Source: JAGTVB01 sp964624765 (lineage in GTDB: Bacteria; Pseudomonadota; Gammaproteobacteria; HK1). From it: a stretch of DNA of 5,210 bases. The notes below the pieces were generated by a model. It was not told where the DNA came from. It saw only the letters and a program-made list of their open reading frames with translations, and made no database searches. Where the stretch lies: NCBI GenBank assembly GCA_964624765.1, contig CAZUZO010000186.1:1-5210 (forward strand), read 5' to 3'. Position numbers and translations under genes: made by a program. Below, one piece after another: positions 1 through 5,210 of the stretch; position 1 is the first letter of the stretch, and each line of letters starts with the position of its first letter.

Positions 1-3000
1 CGCACCATCGCCTCATCGGCAGCATTCGATGTGATGTCTTTCACAAACAGGCCGTCGATCTTCACGGTGTCAACCGGCAGCAGTTTGAGATAGGAAAACG
101 AGGCATGGCCAGTGCCGAAGTCGTCGATGGCAAAGCGGCATCCTAGAGCTTGCATCGATTCGATGAACTCTCTGGCCACGGACAAACGCTCGATAGCGGT
201 GGATTCGGTGACCTCGAAGATGATTCGATCGGGTGCGACCCCTTTGTTCTCGAGCTCCTCGGCCACAAATCGCGCTAAAGTGCAATCGCTCAATGTGGTA
301 CCCGACAGGTTGATGGCAAACCCTTTGAGCCCGGTCAGCGCGCTGTTGTGCCCAGCCATCCAACTTAGCACTTCCGCCACCACCCAGCGGTCCAGCTCGA
401 CGATGCTTCCGGCGCGCTCGGCAGCGACGATCACAGACCCCGGCGGACCGATGCAACCATTGGCATCTCGGATCCCGAGTAGCACTTCGTAGTAAGGTTT
501 AAGTTCGCTCTCGGGATCCACGGGCGCGACGCGTTGGACGCGAAGCGCCAGCCGGTTCGCCGCGATCAGCTCCGATGCGGCAGTAACCCCGCCTGGTGCT
601 GCAATGCGCGGGCTGCACCCTACTGGCGTCTCCTCGACATGCAAACCCATCGGTGATGCAGCTCGCGCGGTCTGATAGGCGGCACTGGCCTGTTCCATGA
701 TGAGGCTCACATCGTTCGCCGCCGGATCTATGGCGACGACGCCCATACTCACCGCCAGTTGCAGCTCGTGGTTTCGATACACGCACCTCGCGCGCTCCAC
801 AGACCGACGGTGGCGCTCTAGGATCTGCATCACCTCGCTGCGGGGGATGTTTTCCAACAGGACCGCGAAACGCCCTAGCCCGATATGGGCGACGAGACCT
901 TTCTTGCCCACTTGCCGAACCAGCACCGAAGCGTACCGCTTGAGCAGCGTGTTCGCCGCTCGGTTACCGAACCGTTGTGCGATATCAGACAAGTGCGAAA
1001 CGCCGGTATTGCACAGGTGATGGCGTCGTTGGCCGAAGGTCGAAGACGTCAATGCCCGTGCCAGCTCAACCTCGAAGATCTTGCGGTTAGGCAAGCCGGT
1101 CACGGGATCCCGGTGCGCTTTATGCTCGAGCTTGCCGTGCAAGTCCTGGAGCACGCGACACATCGCACGGTCAACGATGGGCATGCTGGGTGCCTCATCG
1201 AGGCGCGCCGTGCCGCGACGCAACGCCATGGCCAATTCGCGACGCCCGAAGGACGCAGCACGGCGCCCCAAGGCATCAGCGAACACCAAAATGCCACCGT
1301 CATCGCGGCGCCACACCAAGGTCGCTGGCACCGGCGTCGCTGGTCCCTGAAAAAGAACGACGACATCGCCGATCGCCAATCGTGATACGGCCTCGAGAGT
1401 TTGCTGCCAATCGACATGGGCCACCTCAGCCGCGATTAGCGAGGCTTGCTTGGCCTCGACACCCCCTCGTTTCTGCATCAGTATCGCCTGCTGGCGATCC
1501 AGGGTTTCCACCAAACCTTGTACACTTTGCTGGAAGTGAGCACGTTGCTGCTCGAGCAACACGGCCAGGTCCTCTGTGGCGCGGGAGAAGGTCTCTCGGT
1601 CGGCCCGCGGCGCGTCGAGAACCCTCTTTACCACCCGCGCGATCGGCTGCGGTGCACACCCCGCCCCCTCCTTGGCGTCATCCCCTGACGACACCGCAAG
1701 GTGGCCGAGTTGATTGATCATCTGACGCGCCGGATGAACGTCACTGGCCAGGAAGGTGGCATCACCGAGGGCCGCTCGACAAAGGGGAAGCCCGAGCTGC
1801 CGAATGAAGGGCTTTGCCCCCCCTTGCACCAGCGCATCCTCCAAAATAGTTTCCAGCAACGCCGCCACCACATCTAAAGTGTCGGCAATTGCCGCGTCAT
1901 CTATCTTCACGCCTTGTTTTTCCAAGGCGTCTCTCACGCGTACACCAAAGGCGTAGGGCCCCTGCTTGCCCCAAGAGGTGGCCTCCCCGGAGCGTTGAAT
2001 TCGAGCCAGGGCGGTTTCGATGGTGGAGTGGTCGTTCGGATCAGGCCCATGAGCCGGCGAAGGTGTTGAGGCTCGAGCGGTGCCCACCTCACGCTCCAGA
2101 TGCATCAAGCGCCACACCGACTGGCACGCAGCAGCGAAGGGAAGCGTAGCGACGGTCTGTGCCGACACCTCCCACGCGGGAGTCCAGCTTGCGAGCGGCG
2201 TCACAGGCGCGTGCTGCATTTCGGCGGTAACGCTGTCTGCGTCCGACGGCCCCGAGCCACTTGGACGCTCGCTCGATGCGCTGTGACCCACTGCTGGGGG
2301 CTGAGATACGAGAGAACGACGCTCAGCCATCAAACGCCGATCGGTATAGCGGATATGGGGACAAACGCCATGGGAGACGAGAAGCGTGTTCAGCTCCTTA
2401 TGCAAAGCCCCGAGCCTACCGACGATAGTTTTGTTCAATGCTCGAAAAAGCGCCCGACGGCTCGTGGACTCCGCTCCCAAGCTTTTCACTGCCTGATAAA
2501 ACGCCAGACAGATACTCTGGGCACTCATGGGATGAGATTGCAGATGAGCCAGCGCTAACAGCTGTGACAGCCGATACTCCAGCTCATACTCTCCGGTGCG
2601 CAAAGCCGCCGCAGCACGTACGGTGGTGGTCGCCACCAACACCTCATCCTCGAGCACCTGGGTGCGCATCAGGGACAGCTGCTCGACATCCCCCTCGTCG
2701 GCGTCACTTTGTGAGGCGACCTGTGTCGCGGGCTCTCCCTTCCAAAGTTGCTCCAACGCACCGAGCACCAGCCCGACGAAAGACTCCTGCAGCGCGGATT
2801 TGAACTGAGGCAACTCTTGGACGGCATCGTAGCGATCGCGTATCACGCCGTCGCTGAACCCGTTGCCAGCATCGACGACCAGATCGTGGGCTGCCTGGGA
2901 GAAGAGTTCCTCGAGCCATTGCACTAAGGCGCCGCCCACGCACTCTCGAATGACCTCGAGAAGGGCGTCGGAGGCGGCCGGCGCCCCACCCTCGGCGATT

Positions 3001-3065
3001 GCATCGGCGGCTGATGCCGACCCTTCGGAAGGGCAGGCGACAACGGCTTGAGGTTCATCGGGCAT
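1..3065 (-). CDS. DUF1631 / PilZ-like / degenerate GGDEF / EAL c-di-GMP signalling protein (C-terminus off the window)
   Basis: Cytosolic protein predicted to hydrolyse cyclic di-GMP and sense a signal through DUF1631. The frame is open from ATG 3065 to the window edge, 1021 full codons. DUF1631 hallmarks are seen in order: the SHPMSAQSICLAF segment (177-189), GVCPHI (233-238), KPFIRQLGLPL (418-428), HPAR (444-447), a likely coiled coil (about 495-540), then the PilZ-like tail starting near IGDVVVLF and ending at DRAM (632-635). GGDEF begins at DPVTGLPNRK (653-662), but its signature is GLGRF (729-733), the RxxD inhibitory site reads GKKG (720-723) and the metal-binding Asp is not found, so cyclase activity is unlikely. 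EAL keeps E860 (in EVL), N919, E951, E954, D981, D982 and K1002, spaced as in the phosphodiesterase RocR; the last Glu and Gln lie outside the window. The linker at about 245-360 is poorly conserved. ATG 3065 is the first ATG before DUF1631 but has no strong Shine-Dalgarno, so a nearby alternative start is possible. The domain calls are firm; the signal sensed is unknown. Confidence 0.93.
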   Translation of the reverse strand, partial: MPDEPQAVVACPSEGSASAADAIAEGGAPAASDALLEVIRECVGGALVQWLEELFSQAAHDLVVDAGNGFSDGVIRDRYDAVQELPQFKSALQESFVGLVLGALEQLWKGEPATQVASQSDADEGDVEQLSLMRTQVLEDEVLVATTTVRAAAALRTGEYELEYRLSQLLALAHLQSHPMSAQSICLAFYQAVKSLGAESTSRRALFRALNKTIVGRLGALHKELNTLLVSHGVCPHIRYTDRRLMAERRSLVSQPPAVGHSASSERPSGSGPSDADSVTAEMQHAPVTPLASWTPAWEVSAQTVATLPFAAACQSVWRLMHLEREVGTARASTPSPAHGPDPNDHSTIETALARIQRSGEATSWGKQGPYAFGVRVRDALEKQGVKIDDAAIADTLDVVAALLETILEDALVQGGAKPFIRQLGLPLCRAALGDATFLASDVHPARQMINQLGHLAVSSGDDAKEGAGCAPQPIARVVKRVLDAPRADRETFSRATEDLAVLLEQQRAHFQQSVQGLVETLDRQQAILMQKRGGVEAKQASLIAAEVAHVDWQQTLEAVSRLAIGDVVVLFQGPATPVPATLVWRRDDGGILVFADALGRRAASFGRRELAMALRRGTARLDEAPSMPIVDRAMCRVLQDLHGKLEHKAHRDPVTGLPNRKIFEVELARALTSSTFGQRRHHLCNTGVSHLSDIAQRFGNRAANTLLKRYASVLVRQVGKKGLVAHIGLGRFAVLLENIPRSEVMQILERHRRSVERARCVYRNHELQLAVSMGVVAIDPAANDVSLIMEQASAAYQTARAASPMGLHVEETPVGCSPRIAAPGGVTAASELIAANRLALRVQRVAPVDPESELKPYYEVLLGIRDANGCIGPPGSVIVAAERAGSIVELDRWVVAEVLSWMAGHNSALTGLKGFAINLSGTTLSDCTLARFVAEELENKGVAPDRIIFEVTESTAIERLSVAREFIESMQALGCRFAIDDFGTGHASFSYLKLLPVDTVKIDGLFVKDITSNAADEAMV

Positions 3066-3493
3066 ACAGGTGATCTCAGTGCTGCCAGCCGCACAACAAT
3101 GCGCGGGAAACCACCGATCTATCGCCCGCAACCCGGATTTATTTACGCAGGTGATAGAAGGCACAATGCGCACCCACGCAGCCGCCGAGGCGTGTCGTCA
3201 GTTACGCCGAAGTGAGGTGCACCCACCGTTGTAACCCCGTCGTGAGTGCTGGCAGCGTAACGTCCCCAGCAGAGGATTCTGAGGCACCGCGCTACGCGCT
3301 CAGGCCAGCGCCGCAGTTTTGACAACAGCTTCTAAGGAGGGTGGCGAACAACAACCGAGATATCAGCCTACAGGGATTCAGATGAAAATCGTGCGCCGCC
3401 AGGCGGCACTCTTCAGGCACGACGACGCGTTTTAAGGCGCCCTGAGAAAACCTATTATCTGACCGACATAGTGCCTCTTCTGGAATAAGCAGT
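3066..3493. other. 428-bp intergenic region without a convincing gene
   Basis: No frame here shows a recognisable family, and the reading frames present are short. It holds a perfect 7-bp inverted repeat GTTACGC/GCGTAAC (3201-3207 and 3254-3260), a compact GCCGC/GCGGC hairpin near 3395-3407, and an isolated AAGGAGG (3334-3340) followed by two very short frames that I do not accept as genes. I saw no riboswitch consensus, including the cyclic di-GMP type, before the signalling gene. Confidence 0.5.
3138..3166 (-). promoter_or_regulatory. Weak sigma70-like promoter candidate upstream of the DUF1631-GGDEF-EAL gene
   Basis: On the minus strand, TTGTGC (3166-3161) is followed after 17 bases by AATAAA (3143-3138), inside a short AT-rich patch about 75 bases upstream of ATG 3065. 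An overlapping TAAATA (3145-3140) could serve instead with a 15-base spacer. Both boxes deviate from consensus and the call rests on position and AT content only. Confidence 0.2.
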
Positions 3494-3500
3494 TCAGAAG
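3477..3500 (-). terminator. Possible weak stem-loop at the end of the small secreted-protein gene
   Basis: CTTCTG (3477-3482) and CAGAAG (3495-3500) are perfect 6-bp inverted repeats around the TGA stop codon, with two further A/T pairs possible across a one-base bulge. There is no run of T after the stem on the minus strand, so intrinsic termination is doubtful. Confidence 0.22.
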
Positions 3501-3802
3501 GTAAGCCCCAATATACTGGAAAGACTGGAGTGAAGCTGCAAAGCTACCTGAGAAACGCCCTGGTCGAAAACGGTCCGGTGCGCTGACGGGCTGGCCAGTG
3601 TTGACGACACCATTAGGCCAAGGGAATGCAGAGATGCCCCTTGAATCGCTTGCATATCTTCATTGCTCAAGTGGTCATAACTCGTCACGTAAGTCAGGAT
3701 TTCGGGTAGCCCCTGCTCATCGCCTAACCCTAACGCACTGGTGTTGGCTGTGCTTGCCATCAGGATGACTCCAGCCATTGCACCGATTGCTCTAGTGGCC
3801 AT
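3494..3802 (-). CDS. Small probable secreted protein, 102 residues, unknown function
   Basis: I do not recognise a family. ATG 3802 is chosen because GGAGG (3815-3811) lies 8 bases upstream; the frame stays open further upstream, but no start there has such a site. The N-terminus looks like a Sec signal peptide: a short basic start (MATR), an apolar core around AIGAMAGVILMA, then small residues (TANTSALG) where signal peptidase I could cut near residues 23-25, leaving about 77 residues. The mature part is mildly acidic at first (GDEQ, then E34) and then rich in Ser, Leu and Gln. It has no cysteine, no lipobox and no further obvious membrane segment, so a periplasmic or released protein is more likely than a membrane one. 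Residues 45-56 (LSNEDMQAIQGA) resemble the end of a double-glycine leader, but they sit mid-protein. It stands alone between an element remnant and a c-di-GMP gene on the same strand, 428 bases upstream of the latter, so co-transcription is unproven. Confidence 0.72.
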   Translation of the reverse strand: MATRAIGAMAGVILMASTANTSALGLGDEQGLPEILTYVTSYDHLSNEDMQAIQGASLHSLGLMVSSTLASPSAHRTVFDQGVSQVALQLHSSLSSILGLTF

Positions 3803-3810
3803 AGGAAATA

Positions 3811-3815
3811 CCTCC
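3811..3815 (-). promoter_or_regulatory. Strong ribosome binding site for the small secreted protein
   Basis: GGAGG on the minus strand, 8 bases before ATG 3802. It is the best-placed Shine-Dalgarno in the window and decides the start over the 35 additional in-frame codons upstream. Confidence 0.75.
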
Positions 3816-3841
3816 GTTTGAATAAAGTAAGGCCAAAGTGT

Positions 3842-3876
3842 GACACGTGCTGCCAAGTCTATCGGCAGCCTATGTC
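3842..3876 (-). promoter_or_regulatory. Stem-loop in the likely 5' leader or promoter of the small secreted protein
   Basis: GCTGCC (3849-3854) pairs with GGCAGC (3864-3869) across a 9-base loop. After a symmetrical 3x3 internal loop, GACA (3842-3845) pairs with TGTC (3873-3876). It could be an RNA hairpin or a dyad operator and lies 40-75 bases upstream of ATG 3802. Function is inferred only from position. Confidence 0.3.
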
Positions 3877-4080
3877 GCCCACTTGAGACCAAATCAACGG
3901 AAGCCAAGCCAACCGGTCACCGCCGAGCAGGCGACGCCGATTCGGGACAGAGCCGCTGCCAGGACATTGAGATAGCGAGAAACAGCGGCTGTTTGCCAGT
4001 GCGGTCAGGGGCGTCTGATTAGAAAGCGCGGTGGGGCATCGTGTCGGCAGTTCGAAATTCTGCCCTTGCGGCAGCCGACC

Positions 4081-4106
4081 CACGCCGTGGGGGCCCCCAC
4101 GGCGTG
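4081..4106. repeat. Perfect 26-bp palindrome
   Basis: Two 13-base arms, CACGCCGTGGGGG and its exact reverse complement, abut with no spacer. There is no T-run on either side, so it does not look like a standard intrinsic terminator. It lies inside the presumed element remnant, next to another inverted repeat (4109-4140), and could be a subterminal structure of that element, a protein binding site, or a cruciform-forming sequence. Confidence 0.8.
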
Positions 4107-4108
4107 CT

Positions 4109-4140
4109 CCAGGGCAACTCTGACGAAATGATGGCCCTGG
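4109..4140. repeat. Inverted repeat CCAGGGC / GCCCTGG
   Basis: Seven perfect base pairs (4109-4115 with 4134-4140) around an 18-base loop, two bases to the right of the 26-bp palindrome. Together they make a pair of adjacent hairpins. A wobble pair can extend the stem by one. Confidence 0.6.
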
Positions 4141-4872
4141 GCGAAAGCACTATAGTCGGCCACTTTGCGCTCGAGCTGCTCGCTAGGGTTTTTTCATAAC
4201 CTCTCAGCGCTGCAAAAGATCCTTGGGGGGCGACGGACAGCTTTTTGTGGCACCGGACCGGGAACGCAAGCGACCGCTGGCTCGGGGGATTTGAGACCAT
4301 GCGCCGTTGTACCGACCGGCCCTGACCAGCCTCAAGCCTGCGGTTGAGGGTCCCCTTCGAGTCGATTCGCCTCACCTCCAGCTGCCAGCCAATGGCTAAC
4401 CCCCACAGAATCCAAACCATCTCGCGAAAGCGTATCAGCAACGCTAAGGCGAGCCCAACGGCCGCTGAGCCCGTCAGGGCGCCGGTGATGAGAACGAACG
4501 TACCGTCCTGAGAACCCAACCCGGCGGGAACCACGAACAGCGCGCTGCGCACCAAAACCACCATGGCGGTCAACACCCAGGCCTCTGCTAAGGTCATGGG
4601 CTGGCCGAGGAACCGTAACCCAAGGTAAACGCCGACTATGGTAACGAGCCAATGCAGCAGCGACGTCCCGACCGCCAGGGCCAGTCGCCCCGGCGTGTCG
4701 GTATAAAAGGCGATGATGCGATCCTCCACTTCGTGGACCACCTGCAACACGTGCCGCGCCCGCTCGCCGAGCCAGCCGGCCTGGCGCAACGCCTCCCAAA
4801 CCTGTTCCAGATCGGTTTGCTGGACGATAACCGCTAGGAGCACACCGCCAAGAACGAGGAGCCCGACCAGCT

Positions 4873-4897
4873 AGAGGCTTCACCGGGAGAGGCCTCT
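4873..4897. repeat. Small inverted repeat at the broken edge of the hpnL-like remnant
   Basis: AGAGGC (4873-4878) pairs with GCCTCT (4892-4897) over a 13-base loop, and AGAGGCCTCT (4888-4897) is itself palindromic. It lies between the in-frame stop that truncates the hpnL-like frame and the 57-bp mini-element. It may be part of the junction that removed the first half of the gene. Confidence 0.4.
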
Positions 4898-4926
4898 TTG
4901 TATCAAGTCCTCCTCTGGCTCCCTTG

Positions 4927-4983
4927 AGAGCTTGTGAAAAAACCTGCTACACGACACGATAGCGTAGTTTTTCCACAAGCTCT
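4927..4983. mobile_element. 57-bp palindromic mini-element (MITE-like or solo inverted repeat)
   Basis: The arms AGAGCTTGTGAAAAAAC (4927-4943) and GTTTTTCCACAAGCTCT (4967-4983) are inverted repeats matching at 16 of 17 positions. Inside, GCTA (4946-4949) pairs with TAGC (4960-4963), and the loop is two copies of CACGA (4950-4959), so the whole unit folds into one long hairpin. A third, diverged arm occurs at 4188-4204. CCCTTG occurs just left of the element (4921-4926) and again four bases beyond its right end (4988-4993), but not flush with it, so a target duplication is uncertain. It lies 42 bases downstream of the hpnN-like stop codon and 56 bases from the hpnL-like remnant. Confidence 0.62.
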
Positions 4984-5005
4984 AACCCCTTGTTGGCCGT
5001 TATGT

Positions 5006-5039
5006 CACAACAAACACCCGACGGCTTATCGCCGCCGGG
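5006..5039 (-). terminator. Intrinsic terminator of the hpnN-like gene, overlapping its stop codon
   Basis: On the minus strand CCCGGCGGC (5039-5031) pairs with GCCGTCGGG (5025-5017) in nine pairs, one of them G-U. The loop is GATAA and the following TGTTTGTTGTG (5016-5006) is U-rich. The UAA stop lies in the loop. This suggests the hpnN-like gene ends its transcription unit, which would cut off the hpnL-like remnant from it. Confidence 0.58.
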
Positions 5040-5210
5040 CCTGCCAAGCGGTATACAGAGCCGGGATCAGAAACAGCGTGGAGCCCAGCATCATGATGAT
5101 GCCGATGACCAACACCAGGCCGAGACTCGCGGTGCCGGGATGAGCAGAGAAACTCAGATTTCCGAAGCTCGCAATGGTGGTCAAGGCGCTCAACACCATC
5201 GCCCGTGGGG
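5026..5210 (-). CDS. hpnN: C-terminal end of an RND/MMPL-family transporter, probably HpnN (5' part off the window)
   Basis: Sixty codons plus TAA are visible. RAMVLSALTTIASFGNLSFS, followed by HPGTASLG and a long apolar helix ending FLIPALYTAWQARRR, is the last transmembrane pair of an RND permease of the MMPL superfamily. The SFGNL, HPGTAS and PAL motifs fit the hopanoid-associated transporter HpnN best, a family of inner-membrane proteins that deliver hopanoids to the outer membrane. The basic ARRR tail at the cytoplasmic end is normal for such proteins, so the C-terminus looks intact. The neighbouring remnant of an HpnL-like gene, also found in hopanoid clusters, supports the assignment. 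A general MMPL transporter with another substrate is the main alternative, since only the last part of the protein is seen. Confidence 0.72.
   Translation of the reverse strand, partial: PRAMVLSALTTIASFGNLSFSAHPGTASLGLVLVIGIIMMLGSTLFLIPALYTAWQARRR

Larger units (their letters stand above)
3803..4018. other. Leader / intergenic region with two inverted repeats
   Basis: No gene is supported here apart from the ribosome binding site. AGCCGCTG (3951-3958) and CAGCGGCT (3983-3990) form a perfect 8-bp inverted repeat with a 24-base loop. A second hairpin at 3842-3876 is listed separately. The stretch just upstream of GGAGG (about 3816-3845) is AT-richer than its surroundings and is the natural place for a promoter, but no pair of boxes with proper spacing stands out. 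Confidence 0.4.
4021..4204 (+). mobile_element. Probable decayed end of an insertion element, with a transposase-like tail
   Basis: The right boundary is GTTTTTTCATAACCTCT (4188-4204), which matches 15 of 17 bases of the arms of the palindromic mini-element at 4927-4983. Immediately inside it, a plus-strand frame open from 4023 ends MALGESTIVGHF...LLARVFS, with its TAA stop (4197-4199) inside the repeat, as is common for transposases that run to the end of an insertion sequence. No other transposase domain and no opposite terminal repeat are visible nearby, so this would be one eroded end. The left boundary is arbitrary, set at an in-frame stop. The element family is unassigned. Confidence 0.33.
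4019..4870 (-). pseudogene. hpnL: HpnL-like membrane protein (flippase-like / LPG synthase TM family), N-terminally truncated remnant
   Basis: Counting from GTG 4843, residues about 55-79, 85-107, 115-137 and 141-156 are apolar membrane segments, and one more lies upstream in the same frame (4870-4820). The motif VPAGLGSQDG (105-114), then LALALLIRFRE and a closing WGLAIGWQLE, matches the C-terminal half of the HpnL family of hopanoid-associated inner-membrane proteins. These belong to the wider family that includes the lysylphosphatidylglycerol synthase membrane domain. Family members have roughly 300 residues; here the first half is missing. An in-frame TAG (4873-4871) and a palindromic repeat lie directly upstream, leaving no room for it. 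After about residue 160 the frame continues for some 115 residues without family character, through the repeat at 4204-4188, to a TAA at 4021-4019. GTG 4843 falls within a membrane segment and has no ribosome binding site, so translation is doubtful. A working shortened protein cannot be excluded, and the hpnL symbol leans partly on the neighbouring hpnN-like gene. Confidence 0.68.

Noticed and set aside
70..2943. Several open frames of 60-175 codons on both strands within the large minus-strand gene
   Set aside because: They lie in other frames of a single continuous coding frame whose translation shows DUF1631, GGDEF and EAL motifs throughout. Their own products are Arg/Pro/Ser-rich and match no family I know.
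3319..3324. Perfect TTGACA -35 box on the plus strand
   Set aside because: No -10-like hexamer occurs 15-19 bases downstream, and no plus-strand gene follows.
3143..3325. 60-codon minus-strand frame between the two genes
   Set aside because: Arg/Cys-rich product without a ribosome binding site or family resemblance; consistent with a chance open frame in GC-rich DNA.
3341..3435. Two tiny plus-strand frames (14 and 17 codons) joined by an ATGA overlap after AAGGAGG
   Set aside because: The Shine-Dalgarno directly abuts the GTG, leaving no spacer, and there is no promoter with both boxes. The peptides are very short with no recognisable character.
3066..3493. Search for a cyclic di-GMP riboswitch, tRNA or CRISPR repeats in the intergenic region
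   Set aside because: No GEMM-type consensus, no T-loop GTTCRA signature with paired arms, and no regularly spaced repeats were found on either strand.
3859..4083. 74-codon minus-strand frame upstream of the small secreted protein
   Set aside because: No family features and no good start context. It crosses the presumed element remnant and part of the 26-bp palindrome, so it is likely spurious.
4332..4883. 183-codon minus-strand frame starting at GTG 4883
   Set aside because: It overlaps the hpnL-like remnant in another frame and encodes a Gly/Arg-rich sequence. The other frame carries the membrane segments and family motifs.

Overview
The window looks like a piece of a moderately GC-rich gammaproteobacterial chromosome, with every recognisable gene on the minus strand. 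The lineage call is inferred: DUF1631 proteins fused to GGDEF/EAL modules and hopanoid-associated transport genes occur together in some sulfur-oxidising and methanotrophic gammaproteobacteria. There is no rRNA or other marker gene here to settle it.

Layout from right to left, the direction of transcription. (1) 5210-5026 is the last 60 codons of an RND/MMPL-type transporter, best matched to the hopanoid transporter HpnN, closing with an intrinsic terminator whose loop contains the stop codon. (2) 4983-4927 is a 57-bp near-perfect palindromic mini-element. (3) 4870-4376 is the C-terminal half of an HpnL-like multi-spanning membrane protein. Its N-terminal half is gone, and its frame runs on to 4019 through unrelated DNA, so I call it a pseudogene. 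(4) 4204-4021 looks like the end of a decayed insertion element. It carries a third copy of the terminal repeat seen in the mini-element, a perfect 26-bp palindrome and a possible transposase tail on the plus strand. (5) 4018-3803 is a leader or intergenic region with two hairpins. (6) 3802-3494 encodes a 102-residue probable secreted protein of unknown function with an excellent ribosome binding site. (7) 3493-3066 has no credible gene. (8) 3065-1 is a very large c-di-GMP signalling protein (more than 1021 residues, C-terminus outside the window): DUF1631 with its PilZ-like C-terminal module, a degenerate GGDEF domain and an EAL phosphodiesterase domain with its visible catalytic residues intact.

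The left part is a c-di-GMP signalling locus. The right part is the edge of a hopanoid/lipid transport cluster that appears to have been eroded by small mobile repeats. I see no operon linking the two halves. No complete new multi-gene system is visible. The parts most worth following are the repeat family around the broken hpnL, the small secreted protein, and the division of labour inside the DUF1631-GGDEF-EAL protein.
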